From assembly GCF_024171765.1 (NCBI RefSeq), contig NZ_JAMTCI010000001.1, positions 1,031,137 through 1,095,136 on the forward strand: a DNA stretch of 64,000 nucleotides. The letters run 5' to 3'. Each line of letters opens with the position of its first letter. Positions within the stretch are counted from its first letter, which is position 1. A program made the position numbers and the translations under genes. Source of the DNA: Williamsia deligens (GTDB lineage Bacteria > Actinomycetota > Actinomycetes > Mycobacteriales > Mycobacteriaceae). This document shows positions 8,612-15,847 of this stretch, piece by piece. Below the pieces are notes generated by a model. It was given only the letters and a program-made list of their open reading frames with translations. It had not been told where the DNA came from and did no database searches.

Positions 8612-9690
8612 GCCGCCACACCCGTCGGGTCGAGGACGCGATCGAGGACGGCGTCCGCGGCGCGACCCAGCGGGGAGCGCCGTGCGATCGGCAGCCGCCC
8701 GGACTCCAGGCCCGCCACGACGGAGGGCTGCGACCGGACCGCGGCCAGGAGGTCGACGTCGACCGTCGACGCGATGCGGGCGGCCGTCAGACCTCCGGGC
8801 GCGGGACCCCGCACCACGAGCCCCATCCGCTCGGTGACGGCCCGCCACCGGTCGACGGTGGACCGGGTCGCCGCGCATCCGCGGACGGTCGCACCGGTCA
8901 CGACGACGACGAGGTCGGCCGCCTCCACGACAGCGTGGGCGACGTCGTCGTCGCGGCGGGACAGGTCGACGATGACCACGTCGCCACCGCTCCGGGACGC
9001 TTCGAGCACCGCGGTGGCTGCGTCCACACCGACCCGATGGCCGCTGCCCCGGCGCGGTCCGAGCACGGTGACGCCGCCGGATGTCCGCGGGAGTGCCGCA
9101 TGCAGGCTCTCGGCGAACACCTGACCGCTGTCGACGGTGAGGTCGGGCCAGCGGAGGCCCGCAGCGTCCTCGACACCGAACACCAGGTCGAGTCCACCGC
9201 CGGCGTCGTCGAGGTCGACGACGAGGGTCTGCGTCCCGAGATCGTGGGCCGCGCGGAGAGCCGTCGCGGACGCCAGGACGGACGCTCCGGCGCCCCCGTG
9301 CCCACCGACGACCGCGATCGCGGCCCCGACGGCACGACGCGGCGCGCGCAGCCGGCTCAGCGTCCCGACCACCGCGTGTTCGTCGGCGGGGAGCAGATGG
9401 GCGTCCTCTGCGCCGATGGCCATCGCCGAGCGCCAGAGAAGTGCCTCCACCTGGGGTGATCCGACGACGACCACTCCTCGGCGCCGCGGCCACCCGGCGT
9501 CGGCGACGTGCTGGGCGGTGGTCGGGTCGACCACGACGGCCATGGCCTCCGACCATGCGCGACGTGCTCCGTCCGGGTCCGACGCGACCACCCGATAGCC
9601 GGCGGCCGCGGCGCACCGGGCGACGTCGTCGGCGAGATCGTCCTGGACCATCGCCAGGAGGCGGTCGATTGCGGGAGCGGTGGGTGGCAT
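8608..9690 (-). CDS. ssd: CpaE/Ssd-like MinD-family protein, first gene of Tad operon
   Basis: A 360-residue protein with an N-terminal receiver-like domain and a MinD/ParA-type domain from about residue 120. The nucleotide loop reads GGHGGAGAS, a deviant form in which the usual Walker A lysines are not conserved, as in other Ssd/CpaE proteins. VVDLDDAGGGLD and VVIVDLSRRDDD mark later motifs. In the M. tuberculosis family (Rv3660c) it is called septum-site determining protein and affects division; in Caulobacter CpaE localises pilus assembly. It heads the tad operon; ATG 9690 is used, 31 codons into a longer open frame. ATP hydrolysis is doubtful given the loop. Confidence 0.8.
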   Translation of the reverse strand: MPPTAPAIDRLLAMVQDDLADDVARCAAAAGYRVVASDPDGARRAWSEAMAVVVDPTTAQHVADAGWPRRRGVVVVGSPQVEALLWRSAMAIGAEDAHLLPADEHAVVGTLSRLRAPRRAVGAAIAVVGGHGGAGASVLASATALRAAHDLGTQTLVVDLDDAGGGLDLVFGVEDAAGLRWPDLTVDSGQVFAESLHAALPRTSGGVTVLGPRRGSGHRVGVDAATAVLEASRSGGDVVIVDLSRRDDDVAHAVVEAADLVVVVTGATVRGCAATRSTVDRWRAVTERMGLVVRGPAPGGLTAARIASTVDVDLLAAVRSQPSVVAGLESGRLPIARRSPLGRAADAVLDRVLDPTGVAA

Positions 9691-9854
9691 GACGGCGAGA
9701 ATGGCCGATCGGCGCGTCGTCGCGTGCTCAGAAAACGCACTCGTGCGCCATTCTGGTGATGCACCATGAAGTGTGCACAAATGCTCACCGAGTGCATCGC
9801 CGTCGCTGAGGTGACCGGCCGCGGATCCGCGAGACAGCTACTGTCCGCGAGGGA

Positions 9855-9962
9855 GAAAAAGACCCCCGAATAGAGGACGACCCCGGCCAGGGGGGGAGGA
9901 GGCCAGGGTCGTCGCGTTTCAGCCCCGGGGGGTCGGGCTGAAAGCCCCGGATGAACCGGGTA
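9855..9962 (-). ncRNA. 6C RNA (actinobacterial small RNA, B11/ncRv13660c type)
   Basis: On the minus strand two hairpins follow each other: a 9-bp stem (TTTCAGCCC/GGGCTGAAA, 9917-9943) and a longer stem (GACGACCC..GGCC pairing, 9876-9913). Each loop carries a run of six or seven cytosines (GACCCCCCGG and TCCTCCCCCCCTGG), the defining mark of the 6C RNA family. A U-run (TCTTTTT at 9856-9862) closes it. In M. tuberculosis the 6C/B11 RNA lies in the same place, between Rv3660c and Rv3661. Family knowledge: the C-rich loops pair with G-rich mRNA regions, and the RNA affects replication, secretion and division genes. Ends are estimated to within about 10 bases. Confidence 0.88.
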
Positions 9963-9968
9963 ACCCAG

Positions 9969-9999
9969 ACTATACACATCACCACCCCGAAGATTGCAA
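9969..9999 (-). promoter_or_regulatory. Candidate promoter of the 6C RNA
   Basis: On the minus strand, a -10-like TATAGT (9969-9974) lies 6-8 bases before the expected 5' end of the 6C RNA. A -35-like TTGCAA is placed 19 bases further upstream. The spacing is slightly long. No gene start fits this promoter better, since the pilus operon start is about 280 bases further on. Confidence 0.5.
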
Positions 10000-10153
10000 C
10001 CCCGACCATCTTGTTACCGCTGGGTAATTTATGCGGCCTGACCTGCACAGGTGTGTTGCGCAACCTACCGGACCGTAAGTTCACCTACCGCGCACCGCCG
10101 ATCCGGTCGGCGACAGTCCCCTGTCCCTCGGCCGACCGACGTAGGCTTCTCGC

Positions 10154-11047
10154 GTGGACTCCGCATCGACGGACGAGGGGACGCCGGGGACCGGTCGGTC
10201 GGGACCGACAGAACCCCGGGCGGGCTCGGTCGCCGCATTCTTTGATCTCGACAAGACCATCATCGCGAAATCGAGCACGCTCGCCTTTTCTCGGCCCTTC
10301 TTCGACGAGGGCTTGATCAATCGTCGCGCGGTCCTGAAATCCAGCTACGCACAATTCCTGTTCCTGCTCACGGCGGCCGATCACGACCAGGTCGACCGTC
10401 TCCGTCGACACGTCACCCAGATGTGCGCCGGCTGGGACGTCGCGCAGGTCCGGGCGATCGTGGCCGAGACACTCCACGGCATCGTCGAGCCGCTGGTGTT
10501 CGCCGAGGCGGCCGAGTTGATCGCCGGGCACCGGGCGCGCGGCCACGACGTCGTCATCGTCTCCGCCTCCGGCAGCGAGATGGTGGAGCCGATCGGCGAG
10601 ATGCTCGGAGTGGAGACCGTTCTGGCGAGCCGCATGGAGGTCGTCGACGGTCACTACACCGGCGAGCTGGACTTCTACTGCTACGGCGACGCCAAGGTGA
10701 CCGCCATGCGGGAACTGGCCGAACGCGTCGGCTACGACCTCGAGCAGTGCTTCGCCTACTCGGACTCCGTCACCGACCTCCCCATGCTGGACGCCGTGGG
10801 CCACCCGACGGCGGTCAACCCCGACCGCGCACTGCGCAAGGCGGCGTCGTCCCGAGGGTGGCCGGTGGCGTCCTTCAACCGGCCGGTGTCGATGAGGGAT
10901 CGGATACCGCACCCGCCACGACCGTCCAGCCCCGGCGGGGTCGTCGCGATGGGTCTCGGTGCAGCGATCGCCGGCGGCCTCACCTACGCGGCCGTCCACC
11001 GGGGGCGCGCCCGACGCGCCCGCACCCTCGTCGCCGCAGACCCTTGA
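10154..11047 (+). CDS. HAD-family (subfamily IB) phosphatase, SerB-like, with C-terminal membrane anchor
   Basis: A 297-residue HAD hydrolase. Motif I is FFDLDKTI, motif II is VIVSASGSE, motif III is a lysine in GDAKV and motif IV is YSDSVTDLPML, all intact. A hydrophobic stretch near residues 255-275 followed by a basic tail suggests a membrane anchor. It matches Rv3661. Substrate is unproven; relatives are annotated as phosphoserine phosphatase-like, and some act on lysophosphatidate. Start is GTG 10154. It sits between two small RNA genes, an arrangement conserved with mycobacteria. Confidence 0.8.
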   Translation: MDSASTDEGTPGTGRSGPTEPRAGSVAAFFDLDKTIIAKSSTLAFSRPFFDEGLINRRAVLKSSYAQFLFLLTAADHDQVDRLRRHVTQMCAGWDVAQVRAIVAETLHGIVEPLVFAEAAELIAGHRARGHDVVIVSASGSEMVEPIGEMLGVETVLASRMEVVDGHYTGELDFYCYGDAKVTAMRELAERVGYDLEQCFAYSDSVTDLPMLDAVGHPTAVNPDRALRKAASSRGWPVASFNRPVSMRDRIPHPPRPSSPGGVVAMGLGAAIAGGLTYAAVHRGRARRARTLVAADP

Positions 11048-11072
11048 TGTGACGCCGATCACGGTGTAGAAC
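11044..11072 (+). promoter_or_regulatory. Candidate promoter of the Ms1-like RNA
   Basis: TTGATG (11044-11049) and TAGAAC (11067-11072) are separated by exactly 17 bases and sit at the very end of the HAD gene. The predicted transcription start is near 11079, which gives a transcript of about 300 bases ending at the hairpin near 11370. Confidence 0.6.
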
Positions 11073-11078
11073 TACAGG

Positions 11079-11378
11079 CACGGCAGGCACCACCGGCAAC
11101 GTCCACCCCGGAAGAGAAGGGATGGATCCCCGGGCCGGCGCCTCCCAGCACGGATACCGAGCACCCACGCGGAGCACGCCGCGACAGGCAGAAGCGTTGC
11201 GGGCCTGCGACTCCCGGTACCACTCGATCACGACAGCCCTTGGGTGGGCATCGAGGACGAGCGGTCGCCGCCGAGGACGCCGAGGCCACCCACGCAACCC
11301 ACCTTTGCACGCTTGGTAACTCGGGTCCGTGCTCGCAGGCGGCGCGATCTCTGGAGATCGCGTCGCCTGCAATGTTTT
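11079..11378 (+). ncRNA. Ms1/MTS2823-type 6S-like small RNA (probable)
   Basis: This 358-base gap has no convincing gene but holds a good promoter at its left end and a strong terminator hairpin with a short T-run at its right end, giving an RNA of about 300 nt. In mycobacteria the 300-nt Ms1/MTS2823 RNA lies in exactly this gap (between Rv3661 and Rv3662c) and accumulates in stationary phase, where it binds core RNA polymerase. Several internal stems are visible, for example GGGTGG/CCACCC around 11240-11300. I could not align it to the family by eye, so identity rests on synteny, size, promoter and terminator. Confidence 0.72.
11335..11378 (+). terminator. Terminator of the Ms1-like RNA
   Basis: A 16-bp stem (11335-11350 with 11355-11370, one G-U pair) with a four-base loop CTGG, followed by AATGTTTT. 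It is the strongest intrinsic terminator in this part of the window and is oriented on the plus strand. Confidence 0.75.
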
Positions 11379-11405
11379 CCGGGTCCTCGTGGTCCGCAGC
11401 CGACG

Positions 11406-12185
11406 TCAGCGGCGGGCGTCCGCGATCGAACGTGCCTCCGCCGCACCGGCTTCGAGCGCCTCGATGTGCAGGACGATCCACGCCGCGACCCCCTCCGCCG
11501 TCCCCGTCGCGAAGCCCTCGGCCGCTGTGCGATAGGCGTCAGCCTTGCGCAGCCAGGTCACCTCGGGGACCCCGAGGCTGTGCGGGTCCAGGCCGGCGGC
11601 TGCGGCTGCCAATCGCGCCGCCGCCCGGGCGACCAGACCGTTCGCGACACCGAACGGCGCCATCGCCGCCAGCTCTCCGTGGACGACCGCGGTGAGGACA
11701 GGTGCCGGCACCGACGTCCCGCCGGTCACGAGACCCGCCAGCAGGTCGAGCCGATGGGACACCTCGGGGTCCACGCGGGGGCGACCGAGCTGGTCGGCGT
11801 CGTCGACGATGTCGGCCGCGGCCAGCAGGTGCAGCCGCGCCAACGCCTGCAGGGGCGCGCGGGTCCACACCGTCGTCAGCGACTCGAGGGACTCCCCCGT
11901 CAACGCGAGGTTCACGCGCAGCGCCCCGGACACCACGGGATCGACGACCTCGTCGTCGCGACGCAGGGAGACCGACGACCCCTCGATCGCCGCCGACGAC
12001 TGCGCCGCGCGCCACGAAGCCTCCACCGAGCTGTCGAGCCATCCGCGCAGGTTGACGGGGTGCCGATGCACGGCGGCCAGCGCATCACGGGCGGCGTCCG
12101 CGGCAGCCGCCACACCGGGCAGCCCCACCAGGGGCGCCAACGGGTCCGCGTTCTGGGGATCCGTGGTCGAACGATCGGGGCTCAC
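11406..12185 (-). CDS. Fic-like protein with degenerate active site (Rv3662c position)
   Basis: A 259-residue helical protein, not clearly named. Residues 64-69 read SAAIEG, fitting the (S/T)xxxE(G/N) inhibitory motif of Fic AMP-transferases. Residues 176-187 read APFGVANGLVAR, which lines up with the Fic catalytic motif HPFxxGNGRxxR. The catalytic histidine is Ala176, the first motif glycine is Ala181 and the first arginine is Leu184; Asn182, Gly183 and Arg187 remain. It is therefore Fic-derived but probably not an AMP-transferase. No membrane segment. It is convergent with the Ms1-like RNA and 21 bases downstream of dppD on the same strand. Its role is unknown. Confidence 0.6.
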   Translation of the reverse strand: MSPDRSTTDPQNADPLAPLVGLPGVAAAADAARDALAAVHRHPVNLRGWLDSSVEASWRAAQSSAAIEGSSVSLRRDDEVVDPVVSGALRVNLALTGESLESLTTVWTRAPLQALARLHLLAAADIVDDADQLGRPRVDPEVSHRLDLLAGLVTGGTSVPAPVLTAVVHGELAAMAPFGVANGLVARAAARLAAAAAGLDPHSLGVPEVTWLRKADAYRTAAEGFATGTAEGVAAWIVLHIEALEAGAAEARSIADARR

Positions 12186-12206
12186 GTCGCCAACCCTAGT
12201 GACGCG

Positions 12207-13877
12207 TCATCGCAGCAGCGCGGCACCCGGGATGGCGTCGAGGAGAGTGCGTGTGTACTCCTGCTGCGGTGCGTCGAACACGGCGTCCGTCGTGTTGTGT
12301 TCGACCACCCGACCCTGCTCCATCACCACGACGTCGTCGGCTATCTGCCGGACCACCGCGAGGTCATGGGTGATGAACAGATAGGTCAGTCCCAGCTCGG
12401 CCTGCAGCTGGTTCAGCAACTCGAGGATCTGCGCCTGCACCAGCACGTCGAGCGCGGACACCGCCTCGTCGCAGACCACCAGTTCGGGGTCGAGTGCGAG
12501 CGCCCGGGCGATCGCGACGCGCTGTCGCTGACCGCCGGACAGCTCGTTCGGGAAACGCTTCATCACCGACGACGGCAGCGCCACCTTGTCCAGCAGGTCC
12601 CGGACACGCGCCTCCCGCTCCTTCGCCGACCCGATCTTGTGGATCCGCAGGGGCTCCTCGACGACGCGATAGATCGAGAAGAGCGGGTCGATCGACCCGT
12701 ACGGGTTCTGGAAGATCGGCTGCACCCGCCGACGGAACGCGGATGCGTCGCGGCGGGCTAACTCGCGGACGTCGCGACCGTCGAAGGCCACCGAGCCGCT
12801 GGTGGGTTCCAGCAGACCGAGCACCATCTGCGCCACCGTCGACTTGCCCGACCCGGACTCGCCGACGATCGCGGTGGTGGTGCCGCGGCGGATGGAGAAG
12901 GAGACGTCGTCGACCGCGGTCAACTGCGACGACTTCCACGGCGCGCCACCGCGGATCGAGAACACCTTGGTGAGGTTATCGACCGCGACGATGTCGGTGG
13001 GGGCGTCCGCGGGGGCCGACTCCTCGGCGATCTCGGCGGCCTGCTCGACGATCTCGGCGCGCTCGGCGCTCACGGACCGTCGTGTCGACGCCAGCGACGG
13101 AGCGGAGGCGATGAGACGTTTCGTGTACTCGTGCTGCGGATCCCGCAGGATGTCCAGCGCGGGACCGCTCTCCACCACGCGTCCGCGGTACATCACGACC
13201 AGATGCGACGCACGCTCGGCGGCGAGCCCGAGGTCGTGGGTGATGAGCAGGACGGCGGTGCCCAGGTCCCGGGTCAACCCGTCGAGGTGGTCGAGGATCT
13301 GTCGCTGGACGGTCACGTCGAGCGCGGACGTCGGCTCGTCGGCGACGAGCAGCTTCGGCCGACACGCCAGCCCGATCGCGATGAGCGCGCGCTGCCGCAT
13401 ACCGCCGGAGAACTCGTGCGGGAACTGGTTCATGCGCTTCTCGGCGTCCCGCATACCGGCCTCGGTGAGCAGCTCGGCCGCTCGCTTCTTCGCCGCCGCG
13501 CCCTTGGCCACGTTGTTGGCCTCGAGCGCCTCCCGCACCTGGAACCCGATGCGCCACAGTGGGTTGAGGTTGCTCATCGGGTCCTGCGGGACGAGTCCGA
13601 TCGCACTGCCGCGCAACGAGTCGACCTGCTTGCGCGACGCGGTGGTGAGCTCGGTGCCGTCGAAGACGATGCTGCCGGCGGTGACCCGACCGGTGCCCGG
13701 CAGGAGGTTGAGCACGGCGTTCGCCGTCGTCGTCTTGCCCGAACCCGACTCGCCGACGATCGCGACGGTCTGGCCCGGGTAGATGGTGAGGTCGACGCCG
13801 GAGACGGCCTCCGTGGTGCCGAAGGAGACGGCGAGATCACGGACGGACAGGATCGGTTCCGGGGTGCTCGCGCTCAT
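12207..13877 (-). CDS. dppD: Dipeptide/oligopeptide ABC transporter, double ATP-binding protein
   Basis: A 556-residue protein with two complete ABC ATPase domains in tandem (about residues 8-265 and 295-550), so DppD and DppF are fused. Both halves have Walker A (GESGSGKTT and GESGSGKST), the signature (FSGGMRQR and LSGGQRQR), Walker B (LLVADEPTSALD and LVVCDEAVSALD) and the H-loop. It powers peptide uptake with DppBC and DppA. ATG 13877 overlaps the DppC stop (ATGA). Same architecture as Rv3663c. The second Walker B has DEA in place of the usual DEP, a mild variation. Confidence 0.9.
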   Translation of the reverse strand: MSASTPEPILSVRDLAVSFGTTEAVSGVDLTIYPGQTVAIVGESGSGKTTTANAVLNLLPGTGRVTAGSIVFDGTELTTASRKQVDSLRGSAIGLVPQDPMSNLNPLWRIGFQVREALEANNVAKGAAAKKRAAELLTEAGMRDAEKRMNQFPHEFSGGMRQRALIAIGLACRPKLLVADEPTSALDVTVQRQILDHLDGLTRDLGTAVLLITHDLGLAAERASHLVVMYRGRVVESGPALDILRDPQHEYTKRLIASAPSLASTRRSVSAERAEIVEQAAEIAEESAPADAPTDIVAVDNLTKVFSIRGGAPWKSSQLTAVDDVSFSIRRGTTTAIVGESGSGKSTVAQMVLGLLEPTSGSVAFDGRDVRELARRDASAFRRRVQPIFQNPYGSIDPLFSIYRVVEEPLRIHKIGSAKEREARVRDLLDKVALPSSVMKRFPNELSGGQRQRVAIARALALDPELVVCDEAVSALDVLVQAQILELLNQLQAELGLTYLFITHDLAVVRQIADDVVVMEQGRVVEHNTTDAVFDAPQQEYTRTLLDAIPGAALLR

Positions 13878-14851
13878 CGGGTTCGGGCCTTCGGGTCGAG
13901 GGCGTCGCGCAGCGCGTCGCCCATCATGATGAACGCCAGGACCGTCAACGCCAGCGCCACGGCCGGATACAGCAGGATCGGGTTGCCCGAGCGCAGCAGG
14001 TTCTGGCCCGCGGCGATGTCGATGCCCCAGGAGACGCTCGTCGCGGGGAGCCCGATGCCGAGGTACGACAGCGTCGCCTCGGTCACGATGAACACACCCA
14101 GGCTGATCGTGCAGATGACGATGATCGGGCCGAGCGCGTTGGGCACCACGTGGGCGACGATGATGCGGAGTCGGGAGGCGCCCAACGCCTTCGAGGCGGT
14201 GATGAACTCCTCGTTGCGGATCGAGATCGTCGCGCCGCGGGCGATGCGGGCGACCTGGGGCCACCCGAACACGGCGAGGATGGTGACCACCGTCCACACG
14301 CTGCGTTGGGCGAACATCTGCATGATGACGATCGCCGCGAGGATGAGCGGCAGGGCGAAGAAGACGTCGGTGATGCGCGAGATCAGGACGTCGAGCCAGC
14401 CGCCGATGAACCCGGCCAGGACGCCGAAGACGGTGCCGATGACGAACACGATGAGGGTCGTCACGACACCCACCACCACCGACGCCCGGGCACCGTAGAT
14501 CGTGCGGGCGTAGATGTCGCAGCCCTGCAGATCGGTGCCGAACCAGTGAGCGCCGGAGGGCTTCTGCAGGCTCAGCGACCCCAGACACTGCCGCGGGTCC
14601 TGGTGTGCGAACAGCCCCGGGAACAGGCTGACCACGATGACCAGCAGGATCATGAGCGCGGAGATGATGAAGAGCGGACGGCGGCGCAGGTTGACCCACG
14701 CGCCCTTCCAGAACCCTGCCGACGACCCGGACTCGTCGACGACGTCGACGGCGAGGACCTCGGCCTCCGACGCCCCGGCGACGAACCGGTCCTGGTGCGG
14801 ATAGATGGTGGGGACGCCCGGTCGCGGCGCGTCGGGATCGTGCTCAGGCAT
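13874..14851 (-). CDS. dppC: Peptide ABC transporter permease
   Basis: A 325-residue permease of the OppBC family with about six membrane helices. The N-terminal extension contains the OppC N-domain (FWKGAWVNLRRRPLFIISALMI), then comes the permease core with the cytosolic coupling loop (ITASKALGASRLRIIVAHVVPN, the EAA-type motif). It forms the channel with DppB. It overlaps DppB by eight bases and DppD by four, indicating strict co-translation. Equivalent to Rv3664c. Confidence 0.9.
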   Translation of the reverse strand: MPEHDPDAPRPGVPTIYPHQDRFVAGASEAEVLAVDVVDESGSSAGFWKGAWVNLRRRPLFIISALMILLVIVVSLFPGLFAHQDPRQCLGSLSLQKPSGAHWFGTDLQGCDIYARTIYGARASVVVGVVTTLIVFVIGTVFGVLAGFIGGWLDVLISRITDVFFALPLILAAIVIMQMFAQRSVWTVVTILAVFGWPQVARIARGATISIRNEEFITASKALGASRLRIIVAHVVPNALGPIIVICTISLGVFIVTEATLSYLGIGLPATSVSWGIDIAAGQNLLRSGNPILLYPAVALALTVLAFIMMGDALRDALDPKARTR

Positions 14852-15770
14852 AACGGATCCTCGGATCGATGAGGGCGTAGAGCAGGTCCACCACCAGATT
14901 GGCGATGAGGTAGATCAGGACGAGCACGGTGACGATGGAGACCACCGTCGGTGCCTCGCCGATCTGGACGCTGCGGAAGACGGTCTGGCCGATGCCGTTG
15001 ATGTTGAAGATGCCCTCGGTGACGACGGCGCCGGCCATCAACGCCCCGAGGTCCGCTCCGAGGAACGTCACCACGGGGATCAGCGAGTTGCGCAGGATGT
15101 GCACGGTGACCACGCGGGGCCGTCCGAGCCCCTTCGCCGTCGCCGTGCGGACGTGATCCGCCCCGGCGACCTCCGCGACGGAGTTGCGGGTGAGCCGCAG
15201 GATGTAGGCGATCGACACCAGCGCCAACACGAACGCCGGCAGCAGCAGGTTCTGGACGGAGGTGTTCGCCCCCACGGTCACCGGCGCGACGCCCCACTTC
15301 ACCCCGAGGACGAACTGGGCGAGGAAGCCGAGCACGAAGATCGGGATCGCGATGACGATGAGGCTCGTGACGAGGACCGTCGAGTCGAACCACCCGCCGC
15401 GACGCAGACCGGCGATCACACCGATCGCGATGCCCAGGACGGCCTCGATGAGCAGCGCCATCACCGCGAGCTTGATGGTGGTGGGGAACGTCTGCTGCAT
15501 CACGTCGAGCACCGGTCGGCCCGAGAACGACTGGCCGAAGTCGAACGTGAAGATGCCCTTGAGGTAGATCCAGTACTGCTGGAAGAAGCTGTCGTTGAGG
15601 TGGAACTGCTCCCGGATCTGTTCGCGCACAGCGGGGGTCAGCGGTCGCCCGCCGCCCAGCGCGGCTGTCGGGTCACCCGGCAGCTTGTAGACCATGAAGT
15701 AGAGGAGCAGCGTCGCACCGAAGAAGACGGGGATCAGCTGCAGGATCCGCCGGACGGTGTACCAGACCAT
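14844..15770 (-). CDS. dppB: Peptide ABC transporter permease
   Basis: A 308-residue permease starting MVWYTVRRILQLIPVFFG, the standard DppB/OppB N-terminus with its first helix. The EAA-type loop is visible (RTATAKGLGRPRVVTVHILRNS). There are six predicted membrane helices. It pairs with DppC. The start lies 77 bases downstream of the dppA stop, and the gap is filled by a stable hairpin. Equivalent to Rv3665c. Confidence 0.9.
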   Translation of the reverse strand: MVWYTVRRILQLIPVFFGATLLLYFMVYKLPGDPTAALGGGRPLTPAVREQIREQFHLNDSFFQQYWIYLKGIFTFDFGQSFSGRPVLDVMQQTFPTTIKLAVMALLIEAVLGIAIGVIAGLRRGGWFDSTVLVTSLIVIAIPIFVLGFLAQFVLGVKWGVAPVTVGANTSVQNLLLPAFVLALVSIAYILRLTRNSVAEVAGADHVRTATAKGLGRPRVVTVHILRNSLIPVVTFLGADLGALMAGAVVTEGIFNINGIGQTVFRSVQIGEAPTVVSIVTVLVLIYLIANLVVDLLYALIDPRIRYA

Positions 15771-15800
15771 GATCGGTCACTTCCTTCGCACACACCTGCA

Positions 15801-15834
15801 TCCTCCCGCCCCGGGCGGACCCGGGGCGGGAGGA
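15801..15834 (-). promoter_or_regulatory. Stable intercistronic hairpin between dppA and dppB
   Basis: A perfect 15-bp inverted repeat (TCCTCCCGCCCCGGG and its complement) around a four-base loop in the 77-base gap after the binding-protein gene. No U-tract follows. Such hairpins commonly act as partial terminators or 3' stabilisers that give more substrate-binding protein than permease. That function is inferred here. Confidence 0.65.
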
Positions 15835-15847
15835 CGTCGGTGGATCG

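Noticed and set aside
9876-9943. Two strong hairpins read as terminators on the plus strand
   Set aside because: They lie in a divergent gap with no plus-strand gene ending there, and the minus strand shows C6/C7 loops and a U-run, which fits the 6C RNA far better.
11122-11319. Small plus-strand open frame inside the Ms1-like RNA region
   Set aside because: Composition is Arg/Pro-rich as in non-coding GC-rich DNA, with no ribosome site; promoter, terminator and synteny support an RNA gene.
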